Part shown: piece by piece, positions 1-6,638 of the stretch
Numbering within the stretch: position 1 is the first letter of the stretch
How the letters are laid out: every line of letters starts with the position of its first letter
The notes under the pieces: generated by a model
The model's database searches: none
What the model was told of the DNA's origin: nothing
The model's input: the letters and a program-made list of their open reading frames with translations, nothing else
Translations under genes and position numbers: made by a program
Origin: an uncultured Acidimicrobiaceae bacterium
GTDB lineage: Bacteria > Actinomycetota > Acidimicrobiia > Acidimicrobiales > Ilumatobacteraceae
Assembly: GCA_903934195.1 (NCBI GenBank)
Contig: CAIZMV010000135.1
Coordinates: 1-7,637, forward strand
Reading direction: 5' to 3'
Length of the DNA stretch: 7,637 nt

Positions 1-266
1 AGAGGCTCTTTCCAGGGGTGAGGTGTGCGAGGTACCCCAGAGTACGTATACGGCAGATCTGCCTCGGCGTGCCAAGTGGAAAGGCGAGGTTCAGAGACCT
101 CCTTGCCAAAGAGTCTGATGAAGTTTTGTTCCCACGGAGTGATGTTGTGAAGGCCTGAGAAGTAATTGTCCGCGTCGGATTCGCAGAGGAAGTCTGGGAA
201 AAGCACTGCGGATCCGTCGCCAGGGAGTAACTCGCCGCTGATGGGAAACAACGAACTACTTGGCAT
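1..266 (-). CDS. AlkB-like 2OG-Fe(II) dioxygenase, N-terminal part (runs off left edge)
   Basis: Reading the minus strand from the ATG at 266-264 gives 88 open codons to the window edge, with an in-frame TGA two codons before the ATG. The translation begins MPSSSLFPISGELL. It contains the run IRLFGKEV (about 50-57), then PRLSTWHAEAD (60-70), then LPYTYSGV (71-78) and PWKEP (84-88). This order (FGK, PR-x-x-x-W/Y, Y-T-Y-S-G, P-W) is typical of the AlkB/ALKBH2 class of oxidative demethylases, which remove alkyl lesions from nucleic-acid bases using iron and 2-oxoglutarate. The H-x-D...H iron ligands and the arginines that bind 2-oxoglutarate lie further downstream in this family, so they fall outside the window and activity cannot be judged. 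There is no Shine-Dalgarno, but a TACCGT hexamer ends 6 bases before the ATG, which fits a leaderless message. The gene is divergent from the CMD-family gene, 54 bases apart. Family assignment is from motif recognition by eye. Confidence 0.82.
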   Translation of the reverse strand, partial: MPSSSLFPISGELLPGDGSAVLFPDFLCESDADNYFSGLHNITPWEQNFIRLFGKEVSEPRLSTWHAEADLPYTYSGVPRTPHPWKEP

Positions 267-272
267 GCATCA

Positions 273-278
273 ACGGTA
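273..278 (-). promoter_or_regulatory. Candidate -10 element (TACCGT) for the AlkB-like gene
   Basis: On the minus strand TACCGT matches the TANNNT pattern of actinobacterial -10 elements. Its last base is separated by 6 bases (TGATGC) from the ATG. That would place the transcription start at or next to the start codon. No convincing -35 was found. This is inference from spacing and pattern only. Confidence 0.35.
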
Positions 279-309
279 GTTCGGGTTCGGGGCGGGGTTA
301 GGAATGAGT

Positions 310-315
310 CAGAAT
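310..315 (+). promoter_or_regulatory. Candidate -10 element (CAGAAT) for the CMD-family gene
   Basis: CAGAAT matches TATAAT at four of six positions. It is followed by GGGGC and then the GTG start at 321, so a transcript could begin at the GTG itself. The GGGG at 316-319 is only one base from the GTG, too close to act as a normal ribosome-binding site, which favours a leaderless reading. The call is weak. Confidence 0.27.
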
Positions 316-320
316 GGGGC

Positions 321-908
321 GTGAATGAAAATGAATCGCCACTTGGATCACTTCGGCCTGTCGAACCGCGTATCAATCCTGTGGGGGAGATGACCGAAGA
401 AGTGAAGGTCATTATGGGCGGCGGTATCAATTCCCCGGCCGGAACACCCCTGAACATTTTCGGCACGATTGCGCATCACCCGCGTCTCTTGAAGAGGTTC
501 ATGAACTTCGCAGGCATGTTCCTGAATAAGGGTCTGTTGCCCGACCGTGAACGAGAAATAGTCATCCTGCGCGTTGGTTGGAATTGTCAATCTGTCTATG
601 AGTTTGGGCAGCACACTCTCATTGGGCAGCGCGTGGGGCTTTCTCTGAAAGAGATAGACGCACTAACCAAAGATGTGGCACAACATGGCTGGAACGATCG
701 TGACCGAGTGCTTATCAACATGAGCGACGAATTGTGTGCAGACGACTGCGTCAGCACTGCAACGTGGACGGAACTGACCGCACAATGGAATGAAGCTGAA
801 CTGGTTGAACTAGTAATGGTCGCAGGAATGTACCGATTGGTTTCGGGCTTCCTCAACACCATGGGTGTCGAACTAGATGCTGATACTCCGGGCTGGCCAG
901 AGCCGTAG
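321..908 (+). CDS. Carboxymuconolactone decarboxylase (CMD) family protein
   Basis: This 195-residue protein belongs to the CMD/AhpD-like alpha-helical fold. Its N-terminus has PRINPVGEM (16-24), common at the front of CMD proteins. The core runs from about 75 to 125 (DREREIVILRVGW, then C89-Q-S-V-Y-E94-F-G-Q-H98, then GLSLKEIDAL). The C-terminal half (LINMSDEL 131-138, VELVMVAGMYRLVSGFLNTMG 162-182) is the usual second helical part of long CMD proteins. The E94 and H98 pair is kept. The C-x-x-C redox pair of true AhpD is absent, because position 92 is Val, so an alkylhydroperoxidase role is unlikely. The reaction and substrate are not known. The GTG at 321 was chosen because the conserved N-terminal motif starts well before the next in-frame ATG (390) and no in-frame start lies upstream back to the stop at 228. 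Its stop abuts the stop of the convergent ATPase gene. Confidence 0.85.
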   Translation: MNENESPLGSLRPVEPRINPVGEMTEEVKVIMGGGINSPAGTPLNIFGTIAHHPRLLKRFMNFAGMFLNKGLLPDREREIVILRVGWNCQSVYEFGQHTLIGQRVGLSLKEIDALTKDVAQHGWNDRDRVLINMSDELCADDCVSTATWTELTAQWNEAELVELVMVAGMYRLVSGFLNTMGVELDADTPGWPEP

Positions 909-1901
909 TTATTCTTCGATGGGGTGGTGGCAGGCCACAAAGTGCCCCACAGCTACTTCACGTAGTTGAGGCTCTTCAGCTGCGCACTTCTCGCTCGCAG
1001 CTGGGCAACGTGTGCGAAAGCGACAACCTGAAGGTGGATTCATCGGCGATGGTGGCTCTCCCTGGATGAATCCGGATGAGATTGGCCGCTCAGGGTCTGG
1101 AATGGGTACAGATGCAACCAGTGCTCGTGTGTAGTGATGCTTAGTGTTCTGATACAGCTCATCTGGAGGTGCAACTTCGCACACCTTGCCCAAGTACATA
1201 ACCATGACGCGGGTGCTTACAGCCTTCACAACTGCAAGGTCGTGAGAAATAAACATCAAAGTAAGGCCGTACCGGTCTTTCATGTCTTGAAGCAGGTTCA
1301 GAATTTGAGCCTGAACAGAAACGTCAAGGGCTGATACTGGTTCGTCACAGATGATCATGGTTGGGTCTAAAGCAAGCGCACGAGCAATGCTGATGCGCTG
1401 GCACTGACCACCAGAGAACTCATATGAACGACGGTCACGTACGACCTTCGGATCAAGGTTCACTGCGTTCAATAGCTCGTCGATTTTTGCGTCGATCTCA
1501 ACTTGATTTCCGCGCTTCCACACCCGCAAAGGTTCTGCAAGTACTTCACTGACTGGCAGGCGAGGGTCAAGAGAGCTAACAGGGTCTTGAAAGATCATCT
1601 GCATTGCAGGGCGCATGTCGCGCAGTTCTTTTTTGCCAAGAGTTGTTAACTCGGTTGACAAGAAGTTAACTGAACCACTGTTTGGTTTAGGCAATTGCAA
1701 AATTGCTTTTCCGAGTGTGGATTTTCCGCATCCGGATTCACCTACGACAGCCAATGTTTCACCACGAACTAAGTCGAAACTTACGCCAGAGACAGCTTTG
1801 ACAATCTTGTCTTTTCCAAGTTTGAATTCAACCGTGAGGTCTTCAACTGTAAGAACAGTGTCGCCGTCCGGGCGCATATGAGCTTTTCCGCTACCAGCCA
1901 T
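909..1901 (-). CDS. ABC transporter ATP-binding protein, OppF/DppF type
   Basis: A 330-residue cytoplasmic ATPase subunit of a peptide/nickel-type importer. Numbered from the ATG at 1901: Walker A GESGCGKST 54-62, Q-loop FQDP with Q105, signature SGGQCQR 163-169, Walker B MIICDEP 182-188 with catalytic Glu187, D-loop SALD 190-193, switch His220. The signature is preceded by Phe rather than the usual Leu. The C-terminal oligopeptide-transporter extension carries Cys293, 299, 306 and 324, with the same spacing (C-x5-C-x6-C-x17-C) as the partner ATPase. The frame is open back to an ATG at 1931, but the 1901 ATG is preferred. It overlaps the upstream stop as TAATG and has GGGGGAG about 7 bases before it, and the family N-terminus needs no extension. 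This is the last gene of the operon. No terminator with a T-tract follows, and the next gene is convergent with no gap. Confidence 0.95.
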   Translation of the reverse strand: MAGSGKAHMRPDGDTVLTVEDLTVEFKLGKDKIVKAVSGVSFDLVRGETLAVVGESGCGKSTLGKAILQLPKPNSGSVNFLSTELTTLGKKELRDMRPAMQMIFQDPVSSLDPRLPVSEVLAEPLRVWKRGNQVEIDAKIDELLNAVNLDPKVVRDRRSYEFSGGQCQRISIARALALDPTMIICDEPVSALDVSVQAQILNLLQDMKDRYGLTLMFISHDLAVVKAVSTRVMVMYLGKVCEVAPPDELYQNTKHHYTRALVASVPIPDPERPISSGFIQGEPPSPMNPPSGCRFRTRCPAASEKCAAEEPQLREVAVGHFVACHHPIEE

Positions 1902-2875
1902 TACTTTTCTCCCCCAATTGGAAACCAGCACCGATAAAAGTGGTTATTGCCAGCATCTTTCAATGGTGGCTTCTCGGCACGACATTTGTCTTGAACATAC
2001 GGACAACGATTTGCGAACGGGCAACCTGGTTCATTCTTGGTTGGGTCAGGCAACCGGCCTTCGATGACTGGCAAGCGGCTTCCGGTCGGTGTCTCAAGAC
2101 GGGGGATCGACTTCAAAAGTGCCTCTGTGTACGGCATCTTCATGTTCGAGAACAACTGACGAGTCGGTGCGTACTCGACAACGTCTCCTGCGTACATCAC
2201 GGCGATCTTGTCTGTGTGACCTGCCACAACACCAAGGTCGTGAGTCACAAGAATCATTGCCATGTTTGACTCTTTACGTAGTTCTGTAATGAGGTCAAGA
2301 ACTTGTGCTTGAACAGTTACGTCGAGAGCGGTTGTTGGCTCGTCAGCGAAGAGGAGTTCAGGCTCGCATGACACTGCAATAGCGATCATGATGCGCTGGC
2401 GCATACCACCGGAGAGTTGGTACGGGAACTTGCGCAACATTGACTCTGGGTCGGGGATACGTACACGCTTCAGCAATTCGATTGCCTTGAGTTTCGCAGC
2501 CTTCTTGTCCATGCCAAGACGAACCGTAAGGCTCTCAGTGAGTTGTGATCCGATGCGACGTACTGGGTTCAACGCGGTCATTGGATCTTGGAAGATCATT
2601 GCCATACCGGTGCCCCATAGTTCACGCACTTCGTCTTTTGGCAATTCTGAAATTACTTTGCCGTTGTAGGTAATGGTTCCGGTACGAGTTGCTGTGCCAG
2701 GCAGGAGGCCCATTGTTGCTCGTGAAAGAACTGTTTTACCAGAACCTGATTCACCAACAACTCCGAGGCTTTCACCTTGCAGCAACTCAATTGTGACGTC
2801 GTTGACGGCGCGCAGATTTCCACGTGGAGTGGCGAAAGTGACTGACATTCCGTCAATCTTTAAAAGTGAACTCAT
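1901..2875 (-). CDS. ABC transporter ATP-binding protein, OppD/DppD type
   Basis: A 324-residue ATPase subunit that would pair with the OppF-type ATPase as a heterodimer under the two permeases. Visible motifs are Walker A GESGSGKT 41-48, Q-loop FQDP 95-98, signature LSGGMRQR 154-161, Walker B LLFADEP 174-180 with Glu179, D-loop TALD 182-185 and switch His212. All residues needed for ATP hydrolysis are present. The C-terminal domain has GCPFANRCP with Cys285 and Cys291, then Cys298 and Cys316. This four-cysteine set is typical of Opp/Dpp ATPases and has been linked to an iron-sulfur cluster in related transporters. The ATG overlaps the upstream permease stop as ATGA, and GAGAGAG lies about 8-9 bases before it. 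It overlaps the next gene by one base (TAATG), so both junctions suggest translational coupling. Confidence 0.96.
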   Translation of the reverse strand: MSSLLKIDGMSVTFATPRGNLRAVNDVTIELLQGESLGVVGESGSGKTVLSRATMGLLPGTATRTGTITYNGKVISELPKDEVRELWGTGMAMIFQDPMTALNPVRRIGSQLTESLTVRLGMDKKAAKLKAIELLKRVRIPDPESMLRKFPYQLSGGMRQRIMIAIAVSCEPELLFADEPTTALDVTVQAQVLDLITELRKESNMAMILVTHDLGVVAGHTDKIAVMYAGDVVEYAPTRQLFSNMKMPYTEALLKSIPRLETPTGSRLPVIEGRLPDPTKNEPGCPFANRCPYVQDKCRAEKPPLKDAGNNHFYRCWFPIGGEK

Positions 2876-3774
2876 ATCTTTGACTCTCTCTGATCAAGGG
2901 CTTTGCGAACATAGTCTCCGAACCAGTTACAAGAAATAACGGTTAGAGCAATGGCTCCGGCTGGCAAGTAAACCTCCCACGGGGAGAATGCAATGTTGCC
3001 TCGGCCGTTAGCAAGCATTGAGCCCCAACTGCCGCCGCCTGGAACACCAATACCGAGAACGGCGAGGGATCCTTCAACAATGATGACTGATCCGATGGCA
3101 AGAAAGCCGATAGCAAGAATTGCTGGGGCAACGTTCGGAAGGATGTGCTTGCGGATAATGGTGAAGTTTGTTGTGCCCATTGATTTAGACGCAAGGACGA
3201 ATTCGCGACTTGACCACTGAAGGGTCGCACCGCGAGCGATTCGGCCAAGAATCGGAATAATGACGATGGTGAGTGACAGCATGAGAACCCCAACACGACG
3301 AGTGGTCGATGCTGGGTTGTTTTCATCTGAGTATGCAAGCACGGAAATCAATGCCAATGAAAGAACCAGGTTAGGAATCGACAACATGATGTTGAACGCC
3401 ATGGTGATTACAACGTCGATCTTTCCGCGAAAGTAGGCCGAAGCCACGCCGATGACTGTTCCGATGGCGCCGCCCACAATTACCGCAACCAAGGCCACGA
3501 ACACTGACAAACGAGCTCCGTGCACGAGGCCTGAATACATGTCGTAACCATCAAGGGTTGTGCCGAGAATGTGCGACTGATGAAATGGCGCTACACCAAG
3601 ACTGTCGTAGAACGATTCGTCCCATTGTGGGCCTGGAAGGAAGTCTCCGAAAACCGCAAGGAAAAGAATCAGAGCGACCCAGAAGCCTGCCAAGTAAAAA
3701 CCAAATGGGCGCTTCTTGCGTGCCTTTTGCACGGGAGCGATATCAGTTGTTGCAATCTGTTCAGTACTAGACAC
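2872..3774 (-). CDS. ABC transporter permease, OppC/DppC type
   Basis: A 300-residue inner-membrane permease. After a basic cytoplasmic start (KARKKRPFG, 17-25) there is a first membrane helix at about 26-44. The OppC-type segment HILGTTLDGYDMYSG follows at 68-82, then about five more helices near 88-114, 122-148, 160-178, 217-242 and 265-285. The coupling (EAA-like) loop lies at about 191-214 (EFVLASKSMG...HILPN) and contacts the ATPases. The frame is open to an ATG at 3861, but that would overlap the upstream permease by 95 bases. The GTG at 3774 is preferred: it gives a family-typical N-terminus, overlaps the upstream stop by only 8 bases (GTGTCTAG), and has GAGAG 6 bases before it. The end overlaps the OppD-type ATPase start as ATGA. 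Confidence 0.93.
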   Translation of the reverse strand: MSSTEQIATTDIAPVQKARKKRPFGFYLAGFWVALILFLAVFGDFLPGPQWDESFYDSLGVAPFHQSHILGTTLDGYDMYSGLVHGARLSVFVALVAVIVGGAIGTVIGVASAYFRGKIDVVITMAFNIMLSIPNLVLSLALISVLAYSDENNPASTTRRVGVLMLSLTIVIIPILGRIARGATLQWSSREFVLASKSMGTTNFTIIRKHILPNVAPAILAIGFLAIGSVIIVEGSLAVLGIGVPGGGSWGSMLANGRGNIAFSPWEVYLPAGAIALTVISCNWFGDYVRKALDQRESKI

Positions 3775-4726
3775 GACGTTCTCTCGTTCTTGGATCGGTG
3801 ATATTTGTAATGAGGTCAACAGTTGAGTTGAAGAACACATAGGCGAATGAAACAAGTGCAATTAGTGTTTGCATTGCCACAATTTGTCGAGCTCCGATGG
3901 AGTATGCAATCTCATAACCAATTCCTGGAATCACAAAGATGATTTCTACGATGATGGTTCCGCCGATGAGGCCGCCCATGTTGAGGGCAGCCGAGGTGAG
4001 GAGAGTGGTACTCGATGGGCGGAAAACGTGCTTCCACAAGACGCGCTTATTTGAGATTCCCTTGGACGCCGCCATAGTGACGTAGTCCTCTTTCAAGGTG
4101 GCAATTACGTCTGTTCGCAAGAGGCGGGTATAACTGGACGTGAGCCCGATTGCCAAGCTTGTGACAGGAAGAATCATCAGTTTGAAGTGCTCAACTGGAT
4201 TGCCGAATGGGGATTCGTAACCAATTGGGTCGACCCAGCCAAGTTGTACCGCAAAGATGAGTGACAAGATGATTCCTGATGCGAAGGCAGGAATGGAAAC
4301 CGCAGTGAAGAGTACTGAGCTAGTGATTCTGTCGAAGCGTGAGTTCTCTTTGTATGCCGAAATCAAGCCCAATGGAATTGACAACGCAAGAGCAACAATC
4401 TGCGCATAGAGAATAAGGAAGAGGGAAGGAGGGAGGCACTTTTTCAACACTTCGGATACGGGCCTGTAACCACCATTGAGGTAATACTTTCCGAAGTCAC
4501 CTTGAAGCATTCCGGACAACCACTGCCAGTAGTAACCGAAGATGCCTTTACTTAATCCGGTTTCTTCGCGGATGAGTGCACGCAATTCTTCTGGTGCGTT
4601 TGGAACAAGTACAGCTGCTGGATCACCAGGCAGCAATCTCATTAGTAATGACAACAAAAAAGTTGCAATGACTACCACTGTGCTTAGCAACACAATGCGC
4701 TTAAATATCATGCGAATTGTTTCCAT
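3767..4726 (-). CDS. ABC transporter permease, OppB/DppB type
   Basis: A 319-residue inner-membrane permease that would form the channel with the OppC-type subunit. The first helix is at about 10-30, followed directly by RLLPGDPAAVL (30-40), the hallmark of OppB/DppB N-termini. A large external loop carries GDFGKYY (76-82). Further helices lie near 98-124, 134-162, 182-200, 244-268 and 284-306. The coupling loop is EDYVTMAASKG...HVFRP (213-237). The DPR near the C-terminus is also typical. The ATG at 4726 was chosen over the open-frame ATG at 4792. It has AAGGGGGGG just upstream as ribosome-binding site, and the longer start would make the terminator hairpin coding. The gene follows the SBP-1 terminator and is the first of four tightly overlapping transporter genes. 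Confidence 0.95.
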   Translation of the reverse strand: METIRMIFKRIVLLSTVVVIATFLLSLLMRLLPGDPAAVLVPNAPEELRALIREETGLSKGIFGYYWQWLSGMLQGDFGKYYLNGGYRPVSEVLKKCLPPSLFLILYAQIVALALSIPLGLISAYKENSRFDRITSSVLFTAVSIPAFASGIILSLIFAVQLGWVDPIGYESPFGNPVEHFKLMILPVTSLAIGLTSSYTRLLRTDVIATLKEDYVTMAASKGISNKRVLWKHVFRPSSTTLLTSAALNMGGLIGGTIIVEIIFVIPGIGYEIAYSIGARQIVAMQTLIALVSFAYVFFNSTVDLITNITDPRTRERRV

Positions 4727-4757
4727 AACCCCCCCTTGGATGTCTCTACTGTAATAC
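4727..4757 (-). promoter_or_regulatory. Short permease leader with a G7 ribosome-binding site
   Basis: On the minus strand these 31 bases separate the terminator T-tract from the permease ATG. They contain a run of seven G (4735-4729) preceded by AA and followed by TT and the ATG. I found no acceptable -10/-35 pair here; any -35 would have to lie inside the terminator stem. The leader is therefore probably reached by read-through. Confidence 0.5.
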
Positions 4758-4796
4758 AAAAAAAGTGGCGGCACCCAATTGGGCGCCGCCACTTTT
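4758..4796 (-). terminator. Strong intrinsic terminator after SBP-1
   Basis: On the minus strand the sequence forms a 12-pair stem (4796-4785 with 4772-4761, core GTGGCGGC/GCCGCCAC). One mismatch, then three more G-C pairs, closes an AATT loop, and seven T follow (4764-4758). This is a textbook Rho-independent terminator. It begins 20 bases after the SBP-1 stop and lies 31 bases before the permease start. Read on the + strand it is followed by only four T, so it is mainly a minus-strand element. Confidence 0.93.
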
Positions 4797-4816
4797 AGTT
4801 CGAAAGTGAACTGTGT

Positions 4817-6589
4817 TTACTTAGTTTTGTAAACGCCAGCCCAGTCGATTCCCCAGTTGGTCATGAGACGTTGGGTCTTCTTCAATTCGATAGGTGTTTT
4901 ACCAATTCCGCCCAAGCTCTTACCTGCGAACAGTTCGTAGCTGAAGTAGAAGGTTGCTCCCATGATTGCTTCTGTCTGAAGAAGCGCTGTTCCGGCTTTG
5001 TACTTGGAAGCTGCAAGAGCTTTGCTCTGTGCCGCTTGACCTTCGTAGAACAATTTATCCACATCAGTGTTTGAGTGATGGTTCAAACCGAGGATTGAAC
5101 CAATTGATGTACGGAAGATTCCGGCAAGTGGGTTCTTGCTCGTTGAAGCAAATCCATTGGTAAGAACGAACGGCAAGTTGAACGTGGTGTCAGTTCCTTC
5201 AAACAACAAGATTGCGATTGAATCGTACGCGTTGTAGTGCGAACCGGCTGCTGGTGAAGGGTTGAAAGCCTTACCAATAATTACCGCACCTTCTTCAGTA
5301 ACGAAGTCGTACTTGATTCCGCACTTAGCCATCATTGTCTGGAAGAACTTTGCGTTTCCTACAGAAACCGAGCTGGTGTCAGTAGGTCCGGCGAAAGCCA
5401 ATTCAGTTGCGCCAGTTTCAGCCTTGTAGGCCTCTACGTACTTCTTGGCCTCTTCAACGCTGTACTTCTGGAAACCAGATGTGGTGTACATGATGTTGTT
5501 CGGACCAACAAGTGACTTAGACACAACGCCTTCGCCCTTTGTACGGGTCTTTACCCAGTTCACGCGGTCGATGCAAGAAAGAACCGCGAGACGCGCATTC
5601 TTGCTCTTGAATGGTGAACCTGGCTTACCTTGGTTCAACCAAAGTGATGGGTAGTACTCGGCAGGTGACTTGTACTCAACCAATTGCTTTTGCTTACGAA
5701 GAGCCTGGATGTACTGACCTTCTGATGCACCAGAGAACATTGCAGCGTCGATTGCTCCACGCTGAACTGCTGCCTGACGGCTAGAGCTTTCCTTGATGTT
5801 GGTGAAGGTGATCTTGTCGATGTATGGAAGCTTGTTTCCTGTTACAGGATCCTTGCGCCAGTACTCAGCATTCTTAGCAACAATCATTTCATCAGTGGTG
5901 AAGCTAACTGCCTTGAATGGTCCTGTTCCGATTGGTGTTCCTGAGCAAGTTGTCTTGTCGATCAACTGAGCAGGAGCGCGGACAAAGCCACGACCAGATG
6001 CGTACAGAGTTCCCAAGAAGTCGTTCTGTGGACGATCAAGTGAGTACACAACAGTTGTTTCACCAACTGCGGTTGCCTTGAGAACGTTTGACTGGAATGG
6101 AACTGCTGTACCAAGTGTGTGACCATAAGCGGCTGTTGCTGCTGCTGGTCCCTTTGTAGCTGCTACTCCGAGGAAGTTCATTCCGGAAGAGTTCATAAAG
6201 TTGGTGACAGCTGCTGCTGCGTTGAAAGCTTCGCCGTTGTGGAACTTGATGCCTGGGCGAAGTTCGACGGTCCATGTCTTTAGGTCCGCAGAAACTGATG
6301 CGCTCTTTGCAAGAAGACCAACGAAGTCGTTTCCGCGTGTCTTTTCGAACAACGTTTCGTACACAGTACGAGTTGCCATGAGTGCTGAGTTAGCTGGGTT
6401 GTTACCAACACAGAAACCGGGGAAGGTGTCGAAAATTCCGACCTTTACTTCTCCGCCGTATTTTGGAGCAGACGGATTTGAAGCCGCCTGACTTCCTGTT
6501 GAGGCCAGTGTGCTGATCGCAATAGTGGCTGCAACTGCTACCCCTATACGACGCATCACACGTGACCGAGTGATCTGACTTTGAGTCAT
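4817..6589 (-). CDS. ABC transporter substrate-binding protein, family 5 (SBP-1)
   Basis: A 590-residue extracellular solute-binding protein of the peptide/nickel family (SBP_bac_5). Residues 1-35 look like a Sec signal peptide: Arg13-Arg14, a hydrophobic stretch at 15-30, and likely cleavage after SQA (33-35). There is no lipobox cysteine, so a lipid anchor is not predicted. Family landmarks are YGGEVKVGIF (44-53), the block LKTWTVELRPGIKFHNGEAF (103-122), GTPIGTGPFKAV (217-228) and KNAEYW (239-244). Cysteines are at 60, 215, 339 and 423. The last two are conserved in the neighbouring paralogue and could form a disulfide. The ATG at 6589 is preceded by GGGGGGG with 7 bases of spacing. The gene lies upstream of the permeases but is separated from them by a strong terminator. 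Substrate is unknown; oligopeptide is the family default. Confidence 0.95.
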   Translation of the reverse strand: MTQSQITRSRVMRRIGVAVAATIAISTLASTGSQAASNPSAPKYGGEVKVGIFDTFPGFCVGNNPANSALMATRTVYETLFEKTRGNDFVGLLAKSASVSADLKTWTVELRPGIKFHNGEAFNAAAAVTNFMNSSGMNFLGVAATKGPAAATAAYGHTLGTAVPFQSNVLKATAVGETTVVYSLDRPQNDFLGTLYASGRGFVRAPAQLIDKTTCSGTPIGTGPFKAVSFTTDEMIVAKNAEYWRKDPVTGNKLPYIDKITFTNIKESSSRQAAVQRGAIDAAMFSGASEGQYIQALRKQKQLVEYKSPAEYYPSLWLNQGKPGSPFKSKNARLAVLSCIDRVNWVKTRTKGEGVVSKSLVGPNNIMYTTSGFQKYSVEEAKKYVEAYKAETGATELAFAGPTDTSSVSVGNAKFFQTMMAKCGIKYDFVTEEGAVIIGKAFNPSPAAGSHYNAYDSIAILLFEGTDTTFNLPFVLTNGFASTSKNPLAGIFRTSIGSILGLNHHSNTDVDKLFYEGQAAQSKALAASKYKAGTALLQTEAIMGATFYFSYELFAGKSLGGIGKTPIELKKTQRLMTNWGIDWAGVYKTK

Positions 6590-6624
6590 TGAGTTTCCCC
6601 CCCAAAATGCACACCAGAATTGAT

Positions 6625-6638
6625 GTGACAGCAGTCAC
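6625..6638. promoter_or_regulatory. Inverted repeat GTGAC-AGCA-GTCAC, possible operator
   Basis: A perfect 5-base dyad with a 4-base spacer, 36 bases upstream of the SBP-1 start codon. It overlaps the candidate -10 at 6637-6642 and would sit on the predicted transcription start, a common place for a repressor site. The arms are short, so binding by a regulator is inference. Confidence 0.35.

Noticed and set aside
920..949. Possible + strand terminator just after the CMD gene (TGGGG...CCCCA around GTGG-CAGG-CCAC)
   Set aside because: The stems are short with an asymmetric inner region, no T-run follows, and the sequence is fully coding for the conserved C-terminus of the ATPase.
3775..3861. 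Longer start for the OppC-type permease at 3861
   Set aside because: The extra 29 residues lie in the tail of the OppB-type gene and show no family character; GTG at 3774 has a well-placed GAGAG.
4727..4792. Longer start for the OppB-type permease at 4792
   Set aside because: It would translate the terminator hairpin and T-tract as 22 non-conserved residues; the ATG at 4726 has a strong ribosome-binding site.
6530..6589. Twin-arginine (Tat) signal on SBP-1
   Set aside because: Arg13-Arg14 are present but the surrounding residues (VMRRIGVA) do not match the S/T-R-R-x-F-L-K pattern; a Sec signal is simpler.
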